A stretch of DNA of 47,472 nucleotides, taken from positions 1-47,472 of the forward strand of contig NZ_JASNNW010000014.1 of the NCBI RefSeq assembly GCF_030165005.1. The letters are read 5' to 3'. This document shows, in pieces, positions 1 through 10,791 of the stretch (position 1 is its first letter; every line of letters starts with the position of its first letter). This stretch comes from Blastococcus capsensis (GTDB lineage Bacteria > Actinomycetota > Actinomycetes > Mycobacteriales > Geodermatophilaceae). A program made the translations under genes and the position numbers. The notes under the pieces were generated by a model that worked only from the letters and a program-made list of their open reading frames with translations, searched no databases and was not told the origin of the DNA.

Positions 1-76
<76 letters not shown>

Positions 77-142
77 CCGCCGTGTCCGGGGTCCCTAGGC
101 TTTCCCCGCGCCTCACCCGTCCCCGAGGCCCTTCCACGAATC

Positions 143-148
143 AGGAGG
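143..148 (+). promoter_or_regulatory. Shine-Dalgarno site of the first permease gene
   Basis: A perfect aggagg lies 6 bases before the ATG at 155. It fixes that start and is one of the few strong Shine-Dalgarno sites in a window where many genes look leaderless. Confidence 0.75.
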
Positions 149-154
149 CAGCGC

Positions 155-1078
155 ATGGGCCGCTTCGTCGCCCGACGCCTGCTGCTCACCATCCCGGTGC
201 TCATCGGCGCGTCGTTCCTCATCTTCGCGATGGTCTACGCGCTGCCCGGTGACCCCATCCGCGCGCTGGCCGGTGACCGGCCGCTGTCGCCGGCGGTCCA
301 GGCGGCGCTGCGCGACGAGTACAACCTCGACGACCCGCTGTGGCTGCAGTACGTCAAGTACGTCAGCGGCCTGCTGCAGGGTGACTTCGGCACGGATTTC
401 TCCGGCCGCGAGGTGCAGGACACGATCCTCCAGCGGCTGCCCGTCACCGCCAAGCTGGCGCTCGTGGCGGTTATCTTCGAGGCCGTCATCGGCCTGGTGG
501 CCGGCATCCTCGCCGGGATCCGGCGGGGCTCCTTCTTCGACAACCTGGTGCTGATCTCGACGACCCTCATCGTCTCGATCCCGGTGTTCGTGCTGGGCTT
601 CATCGCCCAGTTCCTGTTCGGGCTCAAGCTCGGCCTCTTCCCGACGTCCGGCATCAACGACGGCTGGTTCAGCTACGTCCTGCCCGGTCTGGTGCTCGCC
701 AGCCTGTCGCTGGCCTACGTGGCCCGACTGACGAGGACCAGCCTCGCGGAGAACCTCCGGCAGGACTACGTCCGGACGGCGCGGGCCAAGGGGCTCAAGC
801 CGTCGGTGGTGATCGGCAAGCACACCCTGCGCAACAGCATGATCCCGGTGGTGACCTTCATCGGCGCCGACATCGGGGCGCTGATGGGTGGCGCCATCGT
901 GACCGAGTCGATCTTCAACATCCCCGGCCTGGGACGAGCGGTCTACGACGCGGTCCTCCGCCAGGAGGGTGCCGTCGTCGTCGGCATCGTGACGCTGTTC
1001 GTCTTCTTCTACATCTTCTTCAACCTGCTGGTGGACGTCCTGTACGCCCTCCTCGACCCGAGGATCCGTTATGACTGA
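155..1078 (+). CDS. Oligopeptide/dipeptide ABC transporter permease, OppB/DppB type
   Basis: An inner-membrane permease of 307 residues, the usual length for the OppB/DppB family. The N-terminus MGRFVARRLLLTIPVLIGAS forms the first membrane helix that is typical of this subunit. The binding-protein-dependent transport domain covers roughly residues 95-300. The coupling-loop region around residues 195-230 contains DYVRTARAKGL, the EAA-like signature that contacts the ATPases. It would pair with the next gene to form the channel for peptides or similar small solutes. The start is set by a strong aggagg site. The 3' end overlaps the next permease gene by 8 bases, so the operon is tightly coupled. 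The true substrate cannot be read from the sequence. Confidence 0.93.
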   Translation: MGRFVARRLLLTIPVLIGASFLIFAMVYALPGDPIRALAGDRPLSPAVQAALRDEYNLDDPLWLQYVKYVSGLLQGDFGTDFSGREVQDTILQRLPVTAKLALVAVIFEAVIGLVAGILAGIRRGSFFDNLVLISTTLIVSIPVFVLGFIAQFLFGLKLGLFPTSGINDGWFSYVLPGLVLASLSLAYVARLTRTSLAENLRQDYVRTARAKGLKPSVVIGKHTLRNSMIPVVTFIGADIGALMGGAIVTESIFNIPGLGRAVYDAVLRQEGAVVVGIVTLFVFFYIFFNLLVDVLYALLDPRIRYD

Positions 1079-2062
1079 CAAGTCCTCCGACGCCGCGCGG
1101 CGGGCCGGGGAGCTGGACCACGGGCCGGAGCCGATCGGCAGCCGGTCGGGAACCGTCCAGCGGACCGACGAGTGGGCGGACACGACGTTCGAGGCCAAGG
1201 CCGCCGGTCCGGAGATCGGCGAGGCCAGCCTCTGGTCGGACGCCTGGAAGAGCCTCCGCCGGAACCCGTTCTTCATCGTCGGCGCGGTCCTGCTCACCGT
1301 CTTCCTGGTCATGGCGCTGTTCCCGCAGCTGTTCACCAATGCCGACCCGCGGGACTGCGACCTGTCGCGGTCGGCGCAGGGCCCCAGCGCGGCGGCGTGG
1401 TTCGGCTTCGACGTGCAGGGCTGCGACTACTACGCCAACGTCGTCTACGGTGCCCGCATCTCGGTGGCGATCGGCTTCCTGGCGATGCTCGGCACCCTGG
1501 TCATCGGTGTCGTCGTCGGGGCGCTGGCCGGCTACTACGGCGGCTGGATCGACGGCCTGCTGGCCCGGATCACCGACATCTTCTACGGGCTCCCGCTCAT
1601 CCTCGGTGCCTTCATCCTGCTGGCGGTCCTGCCCGACCGGGGGATCAAGGAGGTGGCGCTGGCGCTGGTGGTGTTCGGCTGGATGACGGCGATGCGGTTG
1701 GTCCGCTCGACCGTGGTGTCGGTGAAGGAGGCCGACTACGTGCAGGCAGCGCGGGCGCTGGGCGCCTCCACCCCGCGCATCCTGCTCCGCCACATCCTGC
1801 CCAACGCGATCGCTCCGGTGCTCGTCTACTCGACGATCTTCATCGGGACGCTCATCGCGGCCGAGGCGACGCTGACCTTCCTGGGCATCGGCCTGCAGCT
1901 GCCGGAGATCTCCTGGGGGCTGCAGATCAACTCGGCGCAGAACCGGCTGCGGGACGCCGCGCACCTCATCTTCTTCCCGAGTGCGTTCCTGTCCCTGACC
2001 GTCCTGTCCTTCATCCTCATCGGCGACGCCCTGCGCGACGCCCTCGACCCGAAGCTCCGGTG

Positions 2063-2063
<1 letters not shown>
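1071..2063 (+). CDS. Oligopeptide/dipeptide ABC transporter permease, OppC/DppC type
   Basis: The second permease of the importer, 330 residues. A long polar N-terminus (about 60 residues) precedes the first membrane helix, FFIVGAVLLTVFLVMALFP, as is usual for OppC/DppC proteins. The transport domain lies at about residues 130-325, with the EAA-like loop DYVQAARALGA near residues 223-233. It overlaps the upstream permease by 8 bases, and its stop overlaps the first base of the following ATPase start (TGATG). It should heterodimerise with the preceding product in the membrane. Confidence 0.93.
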
Positions 2064-3083
<1,020 letters not shown>

Positions 3084-3091
<8 letters not shown>

Positions 3092-4112
3092 CGTGGTCCG
3101 GACCCAGGGCGAGGCGCCCCTGCTCGAGGTCGACGGCCTCGTCAAGCACTTCCCGCTGACCTCGGGGATCATCGCCCGCCGCGTCGTCGGCCACGTGCAC
3201 GCCGTCGACGGGGTGAACCTGGTCCTGGAGCGGGGGGAGACCCTCGGGCTGGTCGGCGAGTCCGGCTGCGGCAAGTCCACCGTGGCGAAGCTGCTGATGG
3301 GCCTCGAGAAGCCGACGGCCGGGCAGATCCGCTTCCACGGCAAGGACGTCGCGGCCATGAGCGCGCGGCAGCTCAAGGACTACCGCCGGCGGGTCCAGAT
3401 CATCTTCCAGGACCCCTACTCGTCGCTCAACCCGCGCATGACGGTCGGTGACATCGTCGCCGAGGGCTGGGACGTGCACCGCGACATCGTCCCGGCCAAG
3501 CAGCGGCGCGCCGAGGCGCGGGCGCTGCTGGAGCGGGTCGGCCTCAACCCCGACTACGTCAACCGCTACCCCCACCAGTTCTCCGGCGGGCAGCGGCAGC
3601 GCATCGGTATCGCCCGGGCCCTCGCGCTGCGCCCGGAGATCATCGTGTGCGACGAGCCCGTCTCGGCGCTCGACGTCTCCGTCCAGGCGCAGGTGGTGAA
3701 CCTGCTGGAGGACCTGCAGAAGGAGATGGGGCTCTCCTACATCTTCATCGCCCACGACCTGTCCGTCGTCCGGCACATCTCCGACCGGGTGTCGGTGATG
3801 TACCTGGGCAGCGTCGTGGAGGAGGGCACCCACGAGGAGGTCTACGGATCGCCCTCGCACCCCTACACCCAGGCGCTGCTGTCCTCGGTCCCGGTGCACG
3901 AGCCGCACCTGCGCGGGCAGAAGGAGCGGATCCTCCTGCAGGGCGACCTGCCCAGCCCCGCCAATCCGCCTTCGGGCTGCCGGTTCCGCACCCGCTGCTG
4001 GAAGGCCGAGGACATCTGCGCGCAGGAGCCGCCGGCGCTGGTGGACCGCGGGCAGGGTCACCCGTCGGCGTGCCACTTCGCCGAGGCACGCCACGTGGTT
4101 CCCACGGAATGA
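3084..4112 (+). CDS. Oligopeptide/dipeptide ABC transporter ATP-binding protein, OppF/DppF type
   Basis: The second ATPase of the importer, 342 residues. It has a Walker A GESGCGKS near residues 55-62, the signature [15 protein letters not shown], the Walker B IIVCDEP and the H-loop IAHDLS. The C-terminal oligopeptide-transporter domain again carries spaced cysteines (GCRFRTRC, then further Cys). It starts at a GTG inside the end of the preceding gene, and its stop overlaps the ATG of mshB by 4 bases (ATGA). This links importer and mycothiol enzyme in one transcript. The heterodimer of this and the previous protein drives transport. Confidence 0.94.
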
Positions 4113-5005
4113 CGGGGGTGTCCCGGCGGCTGCTCCTCGTCCACGCGCACCCGGACGACGAGACGATCACGACCGGGGCCACGATGGCGCGCTACGTCGC
4201 CGAGGGTGCTGCGGTCACGCTGCTCACCTGCACGCTGGGCGAGGAGGGCGAGATCATCGTCCCGGAGCTGGCCCGGCTGGCGGCCGACCAGGCCGACCAG
4301 CTGGGCGGCTACCGGATCGGCGAACTGCGTGCCGCGATGGGCGAACTCGGTGTCGAGGACGTCCGGTTCCTCGGCGGCGCCGGTCGGTACCGCGACTCAG
4401 GGATGATCGGGACGCCGGCCAACGACCACCCGCGCGCCTTCTGGAACGCCGACCCGACCGAGGCGGTCGGGCACGCGGTCGCGGTCGTCCGCGAGATGCG
4501 ACCGCAGGTGGTGGTCACCTACGACCCCGACGGCGGCTACGGGCATCCCGACCACATCCAGGCCCACCGCGTCGCCATGCGCGCGGTGGAGGCCGCCGCC
4601 GACCCGGCGTTCCGGCCCCACCTGGGTGCGCCCTGGGAGGTCGCCAAGGTGTACTGGTCCTGCGTCCCGCGGTCGGTCGTCCGGGAGGGGGCCCGGGCGC
4701 TGGCCGCCGCGGGGGAGCAGGTGCCGTTCCAGCGCTCCGACGCCGTGGAAGACGCGCCGTTCGCGGTGCCCGACGAGCAGGTGACGACGGCGGTGGACGC
4801 CGATCAGCACGTCGGGCGGAAGGCCGCCGCCATGCGGGCGCATGCCACGCAGATCACCGTCGACGGGAAGTTCTTCGCCCTGTCGAACGACCTGGGGCAG
4901 CAGATCCTCGGCACCGAGTACTACCGGCTGGTCCACGGGGTGCCCGGGCCGGCCGGGACCGGGCACGGCTGGGAGGACGACCTGTTCGCCGGGCTTCCTG
5001 GATGA
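4109..5005 (+). CDS. mshB: N-acetyl-1-D-myo-inositol-2-amino-2-deoxy-alpha-D-glucopyranoside deacetylase
   Basis: A zinc-dependent deacetylase of the PIG-L/LmbE family, 298 residues, matching MshB length. MshB removes the acetyl group of GlcNAc-Ins to give GlcN-Ins, the second committed intermediate of mycothiol. The zinc motif HAHPDDE is at residues 12-18 and the later ligand motif GHPDH ends at His149. YWSCVPRSV and the C-terminal [15 protein letters not shown] stretch also resemble MshB. The start overlaps the upstream stop as ATGA. In mycobacteria mshB is likewise followed by a small membrane protein gene. A paralogous amidase such as Mca is less likely from this context and length. Confidence 0.9.
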   Translation: MTGVSRRLLLVHAHPDDETITTGATMARYVAEGAAVTLLTCTLGEEGEIIVPELARLAADQADQLGGYRIGELRAAMGELGVEDVRFLGGAGRYRDSGMIGTPANDHPRAFWNADPTEAVGHAVAVVREMRPQVVVTYDPDGGYGHPDHIQAHRVAMRAVEAAADPAFRPHLGAPWEVAKVYWSCVPRSVVREGARALAAAGEQVPFQRSDAVEDAPFAVPDEQVTTAVDADQHVGRKAAAMRAHATQITVDGKFFALSNDLGQQILGTEYYRLVHGVPGPAGTGHGWEDDLFAGLPG

Positions 5006-5430
5006 CCGGAGCGCGGTGGGCGGTGGCCGGCTGGGGGCTCTGCGCCGTTGCCGTCTCCTCCTGGCTGGCGCTGGTGGAGGTCTTCTGGCTCCCCCTCCGG
5101 GTGGGGGGAGTGCTGGTGCCGGTGTCGGTGGCCGCCGCCGTGGTGGGGAACCTGCTGCTGGTCTCCGCGGCCCTGAGGCTGTCCGGATCGAAGGTGGCCG
5201 CCGTCCTCCCCGCCGCGAGCTGGCTGTTCGTGGTGGTGGCCGCGATGGTGCGCCGGCCCGAGGGGGACCTCCTGCTGGTCGCCGGGGGTGCCACCGGGAT
5301 GGTCAACACGGCCTTCCTGCTCCTGGGGGTGCTGGCCGCCGCCTTCGGTGTGGGTCTGGTCCTCGGGGCCCCGCGGCGGCCGGCTCGGGTGACGGCGCCG
5401 TCCGGTAGCGGTAGCGGCGGTGCCCGGTGA
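5002..5430 (+). CDS. Small membrane protein of the mshB neighbourhood
   Basis: A 142-residue protein with about four hydrophobic helices: residues about 4-22, 28-52, 64-80 and 98-120. It ends in a short polar tail. The ATG overlaps the mshB stop (ATGA), so the two are translationally coupled. The arrangement matches the small conserved membrane protein that follows mshB in mycobacteria (Rv1171, recalled from memory). No catalytic motif is visible and the function is unknown. It is the last gene of the operon. The following gene is convergent. Confidence 0.8.
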   Translation: MTGARWAVAGWGLCAVAVSSWLALVEVFWLPLRVGGVLVPVSVAAAVVGNLLLVSAALRLSGSKVAAVLPAASWLFVVVAAMVRRPEGDLLLVAGGATGMVNTAFLLLGVLAAAFGVGLVLGAPRRPARVTAPSGSGSGGAR

Positions 5431-5449
5431 AGCACGCCCGGGCGTAGCG

Positions 5450-5474
5450 CCAGGGACCGGTCTCCGCCCCCTGG
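5450..5474. terminator. Possible hairpin between convergent genes
   Basis: ccaggg at 5450-5455 pairs with ccctgg at 5469-5474 across a 13-base loop, in the 46-base gap between two convergent stop codons. There is no T-run, so this is only a weak candidate. Confidence 0.25.
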
Positions 5475-5476
5475 GG

Positions 5477-8320
5477 TCAGCCGCGCGGCTTCAGGGCGGC
5501 CGGGACGGGACGGCTGGTCAACCAGGACGGCACCCGCTCGGCCGGCATGGGCCGGGAGATGTGATACCCCTGCGCGATGTCGCAGCCCCACTCGCGCAGC
5601 GCGGCGAGGGAGTCGGCGTCCTCCACGCCCTCCACCACCATGCTCATGCCCAGGTCGCGGCTGAGCTGGAGGGTGCTGCGCACGATCGCGGCGGCGCGCG
5701 CATCCGTGGTCAGGTGCGTGACGAAGCTGCGGTCGAGCTTGAGCTCGTCGACCGGGAGTGCGCGCAGGTAGGACAGCGAGGAGTACCCGGTCCCGTAGTC
5801 GTCGATCGACAGCCGCACGCCCAGCCGGCGAAGGCCGGCCATGACCTGCTGGCTGCGCGCGGCGTCGGCCATGAGGACGTCCTCGGTGATCTCCAGGACC
5901 AGCGCCCCGGCCGGCACGTCGCAGGCGTCGAGCAGCATCTCCACCTGCTCGGGCAGGGCGATGTCCTGGAGGTTGGAGACCGACAGGTTCACCGCGACGG
6001 AGATGGCGTGCCCCTGGGCCCGCCAGGTCTGCAGGTCGCGCAGGGCGCGCTCCAGCACGCGCAGGGCCAGCCGGCGCATGAGCCCGGCCTGCTCGGCCAG
6101 GGGCAGGAAGACGCCGGGGTACAGCAGGCCGCGGTCCGGGTGGTTCCAGCGGACCAGCGCCTCGACCCCGACGACCGCACCGGTGCGCAGGTCGAGCTGG
6201 GGCTGGTAGTGGTTGTCCAGCTGCTCGCTGTCGAGCGCCGCCCGCAGCTGCTCCAGGGTCTCCAGCCGGTCCCGCGAGGCAGGGGTGCCGTCGGGCGCCC
6301 ACATCTCGTAGCCGTGCTTCCCCCGCTTGGCCGCGTACATCGCGGTGTCGGCGCGCGCGAGCAGGAGGGACCGGTCACGTCCGTGGTCGGGGCACAGGGC
6401 GATGCCGATGCTGGCGTCGACGTGCAGCGCCATCCCGTCCAGGACGAAGGCGTCGCGCAGCCCGGCGCCCAGGCTTTCCGCCACCTCCCGCGCGCGTCCG
6501 GCGTCCGCGTCGGGCAGCAGGACGGCGAACTCGTCACCGCCCATGCGGGCGAGCAGGTCCCCGTCGTGCAGGACGTCCTGGAGCCGGGGGCCGACGAGGC
6601 AGAGCAGGTCGTCGCCCACGCTGTGCCCGAAGCTGTCGTTGATCTCCTTGAACCGGTCCAGGTCGATCATCAGCAGGGCGCACCGGGGTTCGCCGTCGGC
6701 GTAGACGGTGGACTCGACCTGCTCGATGAACCGCCGCCGGTTGGCCAGTCCGGTGAGGGGGTCGTGGTGCGCCTCGGTGGCCAGCTGCACGAGCCGTCGC
6801 TGCTCGGCGGCCCGCAGCTCGGCGTTCTCCACCACCAGCGAGCCCTCCAGGGTCACCTGCCGGACGGCCTCCCGGACCGCGGGGCTCCAGACCCGTCGTT
6901 CGGTGACCGCGCCCGTCACGATCATGCCGAGCAGGCGGTCACCGGAGAGCAGCGGAACGCTGGCGTAGGAGGCGAGGTCCAAGTCGCGCACCAGCCGTGG
7001 GCCGAGGAGGTCGCTGCCTGCTGCGTCCTCCACGAAGACGGGTCGCTGCTGCTCGGCGGTCAGCCGCCACAGCGGGATGTCACTGGCGGCTCGGCCGATG
7101 ACCTGGTCCCGGATCACCTGCTCGTGCCTGTCGGACCAGTCCACGTGCCGAACCTGGCTGAACAGGCCGGCCTCGTCGACGAGGTACGCGGCGCTGCGGT
7201 CGGTCCCGGCCAGCCGCTGGACGGCGCGGGCGAGCACCTCGGCCGCCTCCGCGGCCCCGGTGACCGCCGAGCCGTCGACGAGCAGCTGCCGGACGATCCG
7301 GGCGGTGGTCAGGGAGGCCGCCCGCGCCTGGCTGGTGCGGGCCTGCTCGACGACGCCGCCGAGGTGGGCCCCGGCCGCGGCGGCCAGCCGGCGCACGGCC
7401 TCGGAGAACGGGCGGACCTGGGTGCTGTCGAGTGTCAGCACGCCGGCCAGTTCCTGGCCGCGGCCCAGGGGCACCGCCAGCGCGGAGGCGATCTGGAAGG
7501 AGTCCACCCACCAACCCGCGACCAGCTCGGACGATCGGTCGGCGGTCATGACGGTGCCGGTGCGAAGGACCGTCTCGGCCAGCTCCAGGGCGACCGGTGC
7601 GTTGCGGAACTGCTGCCAGGTGGCCAGATCCCGCCGGCCGTCGGCGTAGGCGGCCATCCGGGGGACCAGCCGGCCGTCCTCGAGCAGGAAGATGCAGGCG
7701 CGCTCGACCTCGCCCAGCTCGGCGAGCTGCCGGCAGGCCGAGCCGAGCAGATGGTCCATCGACTGGGCCTGGGCGGCGGACTCGATGAGCCGGAGGAGCA
7801 CCGTTCCCTGCTCCAGCCGGCGCTGCTCCGAGCGGCGGGTCCAGGCCTCGGTGAGGGCGGCCGCCAGCTTCGGGAGGACCTGGCGCAGCAGGTGCGGCGC
7901 GGCAGCGGCCGCGGGTTCGACGGTCAGGACGCCGACGACCTCGTCGTCGAGGACCAGGGGTTCGCCGTGGGCGGAGCGGATGCCGACCTCGGCCAGCTGG
8001 CGGTCGGCGGCCCGGCGCCCGTCGGCGCGGGCGACGACGGACTGGCGGCTGGTGATGACGGCGGAGAGGAAGGGGGAGTCGGAGACGAACGCGGGCGTGC
8101 GCAGCGCCGGGTGCATCGGGACCTGGGGACCCGGGCACGACGCCTGCCGGAAGGGAACCACGAGCTCGGTGCTCGATTCGTGCACCCACACGGACACCCG
8201 TGTGGCCCCGGACGACGAGCGCAGCCGGCCGAGGAGGTGCTCCAGCGCGGACTGGGCGTCGTAGGGCGAGGCGGGCGAGCGGCGTCGCGGCGCAGCCGGG
8301 GGATGCGACGTCTGGGACAC
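5477..8320 (-). CDS. Multi-GAF diguanylate cyclase/phosphodiesterase (GGDEF-EAL)
   Basis: A 947-residue signalling protein for cyclic di-GMP. Roughly the first 510 residues look like two to three GAF sensor domains without membrane segments, so it is probably cytoplasmic. The GGDEF domain follows at about 515-680, with [14 protein letters not shown] and the intact motif MGGDEF near residue 592. The usual RxxD inhibitory site just before it reads HDGD, so product feedback may be absent. The EAL domain (about 695-940) keeps [29 protein letters not shown] and VEGVED, the set expected of an active phosphodiesterase. Both activities look possible. It starts at GTG 8320 and sits alone between mshB and ferredoxin blocks. 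Confidence 0.93.
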   Translation of the reverse strand: MSQTSHPPAAPRRRSPASPYDAQSALEHLLGRLRSSSGATRVSVWVHESSTELVVPFRQASCPGPQVPMHPALRTPAFVSDSPFLSAVITSRQSVVARADGRRAADRQLAEVGIRSAHGEPLVLDDEVVGVLTVEPAAAAAPHLLRQVLPKLAAALTEAWTRRSEQRRLEQGTVLLRLIESAAQAQSMDHLLGSACRQLAELGEVERACIFLLEDGRLVPRMAAYADGRRDLATWQQFRNAPVALELAETVLRTGTVMTADRSSELVAGWWVDSFQIASALAVPLGRGQELAGVLTLDSTQVRPFSEAVRRLAAAAGAHLGGVVEQARTSQARAASLTTARIVRQLLVDGSAVTGAAEAAEVLARAVQRLAGTDRSAAYLVDEAGLFSQVRHVDWSDRHEQVIRDQVIGRAASDIPLWRLTAEQQRPVFVEDAAGSDLLGPRLVRDLDLASYASVPLLSGDRLLGMIVTGAVTERRVWSPAVREAVRQVTLEGSLVVENAELRAAEQRRLVQLATEAHHDPLTGLANRRRFIEQVESTVYADGEPRCALLMIDLDRFKEINDSFGHSVGDDLLCLVGPRLQDVLHDGDLLARMGGDEFAVLLPDADAGRAREVAESLGAGLRDAFVLDGMALHVDASIGIALCPDHGRDRSLLLARADTAMYAAKRGKHGYEMWAPDGTPASRDRLETLEQLRAALDSEQLDNHYQPQLDLRTGAVVGVEALVRWNHPDRGLLYPGVFLPLAEQAGLMRRLALRVLERALRDLQTWRAQGHAISVAVNLSVSNLQDIALPEQVEMLLDACDVPAGALVLEITEDVLMADAARSQQVMAGLRRLGVRLSIDDYGTGYSSLSYLRALPVDELKLDRSFVTHLTTDARAAAIVRSTLQLSRDLGMSMVVEGVEDADSLAALREWGCDIAQGYHISRPMPAERVPSWLTSRPVPAALKPRG

Positions 8321-8529
8321 ATGATCACGATCGGCGTCCGAGCCTGGTGCTTGAGCCGGGCCCCGGAGCCTCCCCCCGTCGGGGGAGGTCGACGTCCGCA
8401 GCCCGCCGTGCCCTCCCCGGCCGGGGGACGTCCCGGTGGCCCGTCGAACGGCGTCGGGCGGGAGAGGTGATACTAGGTGTCCATCCTGCTGCTCCGGTTC
8501 CGGCCGGTTGCGCTGCCCGAACCTCCCCC

Positions 8530-8536
8530 GGAGGGA
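8530..8536 (+). promoter_or_regulatory. Shine-Dalgarno site of the ferredoxin gene
   Basis: ggaggg lies about 6 bases before the GTG at 8542. It selects this start over longer in-frame alternatives upstream, whose translations do not look like ferredoxin. Confidence 0.65.
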
Positions 8537-8541
8537 ACTTC

Positions 8542-8868
8542 GTGACCTACGTCATCACCCAGGCATGTGTCGACGTTCTCGACAAGGCGTGCATCGACGA
8601 GTGTCCGGTGGACTGCATCTACGAGGGCGACCGGATGCTGTACATCCACCCCGACGAGTGCGTCGACTGCGGGGCGTGCGAGCCGGTGTGCCCGGTCGAG
8701 GCGATCTACTACGAGGACGACGTCCCGGACAAGTGGAAGGACTTCTACAACGCCAACGTGGATTTCTTCTCCGATCTGGGGAGCCCCGGCGGGGCCGCGA
8801 AGACCGGCAAGATCGGTAAGGACCACCCCCTCGTGGCCGCCCTGCCGCCGCAGGGCGAAGAACACTGA
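8542..8868 (+). CDS. fdxA: Seven-iron ferredoxin (3Fe-4S/4Fe-4S)
   Basis: A 108-residue electron carrier. Cysteines at 9, 17 and 50 match the 3Fe-4S ligands and those at 21, 40, 43 and 46 the 4Fe-4S ligands of Azotobacter ferredoxin I. Cys25 corresponds to the known free cysteine of that protein. The motif [12 protein letters not shown] is at residues 40-51. The C-terminal extension with [15 protein letters not shown] is typical of actinobacterial seven-iron ferredoxins. GTG at 8542 is chosen for the ggaggg site. The next gene, dapC, begins 11 bases later, as in mycobacteria where ferredoxin and the dapC aminotransferase are adjacent. The redox partner is not evident. Confidence 0.94.
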   Translation: MTYVITQACVDVLDKACIDECPVDCIYEGDRMLYIHPDECVDCGACEPVCPVEAIYYEDDVPDKWKDFYNANVDFFSDLGSPGGAAKTGKIGKDHPLVAALPPQGEEH

Positions 8869-8879
8869 CGGCTGCGCCG

Positions 8880-9986
8880 GTGGGGCCTTCCCGGGCCCTG
8901 CCGGACTTCCCGTGGGACTCCCTGGCGGGGGCGCGCAGCCGGGCGGCCCGGCACCCCGGCGGCGTGGTCGACCTGTCGATCGGCACTCCGGTCGACGACA
9001 CCCCCGACGTGCTCCGCGAGGCTCTCGCCGACGCCGCTGACGCACCCGGCTACCCGACCGCCCTGGGCACCGCCGCACTTCGCACGGCTGCGGCGGGCTG
9101 GCTCCTGCGGCGCCTGGGCGTCCAGGTCGCCGATCCGCTCGGTGCGCACCCGTCGCTGATCCCGACGGTCGGCTCCAAGGAACTCGTGGCGCTGCTGCCC
9201 ACGCTCCTGGGCCTGCAGGGCAGTGCGAGCACCGTGCTCGTCCCGGAGGTCGCCTACCCCACCTACGAGGTGGGTGCGGTGCTGGCCGGGTTGGCGGTGC
9301 GCCGTGCGGACACCCCGCCGGCCGAGGCGGCCGGGATCTCCCTGGTCTGGCTGAACTCGCCGGGGAACCCGCACGGGCGGGTGCTGACCGACGGGCAGCT
9401 GCGCGCGTGGGTGGCATGGGGGCGTGCCCACGGCGTCCCGGTCGTGGCCGACGAGTGCTACATCACCCTCGGCTGGGACGTGGCGCCGCGGTCGATCCTG
9501 CACCCGGCCGTGGCGGGGGAGGACCACACCGGCCTGCTGGCGGTGCACTCGCTGTCGAAGCAGTCGACCGCGGCCGGGTACCGCGGTGGCCTGCTCGCCG
9601 GCGACCCGGTGCTGGTGCGCCGGGTGTGGGAGGTGCGCCGTCACCTCGGTCTGCTGGTGCCGGGTCCGGTCCAGGCCGCGATGGCCGCCGCGTTCGGCGA
9701 CGATGCGCACGTCGACGCGCAGCGCGAGCGCTACCGCAGCCGACGGGAGCGGCTGGCGGCCGCGGTGCGGACCGCCGGCATGCGGATCGACCACTCCGAG
9801 GCCGGGCTGTACCTGTGGGCCACCCGCGACGAGGACTGCTGGGTCACCATCGACCGGCTGGCCGCCCTCGGGATCGTCGCCGCACCCGGCAGCTTCTACG
9901 GTCCCGCGGGCGCCCGGCACGTCCGGCTGGCCCTGACCGCCACCGACGAGCGGATCGACGCGGCGGTCGAGCGGCTGGCCAGCTGA
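8880..9986 (+). CDS. dapC: N-succinyldiaminopimelate aminotransferase
   Basis: A PLP-dependent fold-type I aminotransferase, 368 residues. It converts N-succinyl-2-amino-6-oxopimelate to N-succinyl-LL-diaminopimelate with glutamate, in the lysine and peptidoglycan pathway. The PLP-binding lysine is K227 in SLSKQSTAAGYRGG. LNSPGNPHGRVL (the NPxG region) and ADECYI are present. The N-terminus LPDFPWDSLAGARSRA is typical of actinobacterial DapC. It starts at GTG 8880, 11 bases after the ferredoxin stop, so they probably share a transcript. dapD and dapE lie within 2 kb, supporting the assignment over other class I aminotransferases. Confidence 0.92.
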   Translation: MGPSRALPDFPWDSLAGARSRAARHPGGVVDLSIGTPVDDTPDVLREALADAADAPGYPTALGTAALRTAAAGWLLRRLGVQVADPLGAHPSLIPTVGSKELVALLPTLLGLQGSASTVLVPEVAYPTYEVGAVLAGLAVRRADTPPAEAAGISLVWLNSPGNPHGRVLTDGQLRAWVAWGRAHGVPVVADECYITLGWDVAPRSILHPAVAGEDHTGLLAVHSLSKQSTAAGYRGGLLAGDPVLVRRVWEVRRHLGLLVPGPVQAAMAAAFGDDAHVDAQRERYRSRRERLAAAVRTAGMRIDHSEAGLYLWATRDEDCWVTIDRLAALGIVAAPGSFYGPAGARHVRLALTATDERIDAAVERLAS

Positions 9987-10010
9987 CCCGTCCAGCGTGG
10001 CCGAGGTGGG

Positions 10011-10691
10011 TCAGGGGCAGATCCCGGCTGTGCCTGCCGACGGGGTCAGCGCGGCGGCGAGTTCCGTGGCCAGCGGGCCATGCTTCTCGTACGCCTCGGG
10101 GAAGGCCGAGCGCTGCACGGCATCGGCGGCGGCGGTGAGCCGGGCGGTCTCCCAGCCGGGCACCTGCACCAGCCGGTCGTAGAAGATGCCGGCGGCGTAG
10201 ACGGGGTCCTGCACCTGCTCCGGCGTCCCCCAGCCCTGGGAGGGGCGCTGCTGGAACAGGCCCAGCGAATCCCGATCGCCGTAGTCGAGGTTGCGCAGCG
10301 TCGACTCCTGCATCGCCGTGGCCAGCGCGATGACGACGGCTCGTTCCGGCAGCCCTCGAGAGCGTCCCACCTCCGCGATGGTGGCTGCGTTGGCCAGCTG
10401 CTCGGCGGTGAGGGTCACCGACGAGCCGGGCAGGGGGCACGCACCAGCGGCCGGGGCTCGCTCCGTGCCCCAGGTGGCCCCGGCGACGAGTACCGCCGCG
10501 ATCAGCAGCGCCGGCCACCAGCGGGCGATCCCGCCGACGCCGCCGCGGCGGGGCGAGCGGCGTCGCTTCCGCGCCGGCCGCCGGACCGGCTTCCGGCGCG
10601 CCGAACCGCGGCCGTGCGCACCCGTGCGCGGGCGTGGTCGGGACCCGGTCCGGGCCGCGGCGGGGTGCGTCGCAGAGCGGGCGCTGGTCAT
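10011..10691 (-). CDS. Membrane-anchored or secreted lysozyme-fold-like protein
   Basis: A 226-residue protein. An Arg/Lys-rich N-terminus of about 50 residues precedes one hydrophobic helix (about 57-74). The exported domain follows, with ALATAMQESTLRNLDYGDR and SLGLFQQRPSQGWG. This region resembles the catalytic part of transglycosylase/lysozyme-like folds, with Glu129 in AMQEST at the expected position of the acid. Actinobacterial proteins of this type are common but poorly characterised, and peptidoglycan binding or cleavage is inference. A TANNNT box 8 bases before the ATG at 10691 suggests a leaderless transcript. Its place between dapC and dapD, both peptidoglycan precursor genes, fits a wall role. 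Confidence 0.78.
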   Translation of the reverse strand: MTSARSATHPAAARTGSRPRPRTGAHGRGSARRKPVRRPARKRRRSPRRGGVGGIARWWPALLIAAVLVAGATWGTERAPAAGACPLPGSSVTLTAEQLANAATIAEVGRSRGLPERAVVIALATAMQESTLRNLDYGDRDSLGLFQQRPSQGWGTPEQVQDPVYAAGIFYDRLVQVPGWETARLTAAADAVQRSAFPEAYEKHGPLATELAAALTPSAGTAGICP

Positions 10692-10699
10692 CGTCTGCG

Positions 10700-10705
10700 A
10701 CTGTA
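10700..10705 (-). promoter_or_regulatory. Probable -10 box, leaderless promoter of the lysozyme-fold-like gene
   Basis: Read on the minus strand, TACAGT is followed by 8 bases and then the ATG at 10691. This spacing places transcription start at or next to the start codon. No clear -35 box is seen. Confidence 0.5.
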
Positions 10706-10791
10706 GGTCCGGTTCCTGGACGGTTCCTGGAACGGCCGCCCTTCAGGGTCCGCGCCGAGCCTGCCAGGCGGGGGGAAAGGGCGGTCCTCTC

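Noticed and set aside
113..1339. Long open frames on the minus strand opposite the permease and ATPase genes.
   Set aside because: Their translations are Arg/Asp/Gly-rich low-complexity shadows of GC-rich codons, while the plus-strand frames have clear family motifs.
5420..8470. A plus-strand open frame of about 1000 codons opposite the GGDEF-EAL gene.
   Set aside because: It is the mirror of a well-supported minus-strand gene and has no recognisable domain. High GC keeps stops rare.
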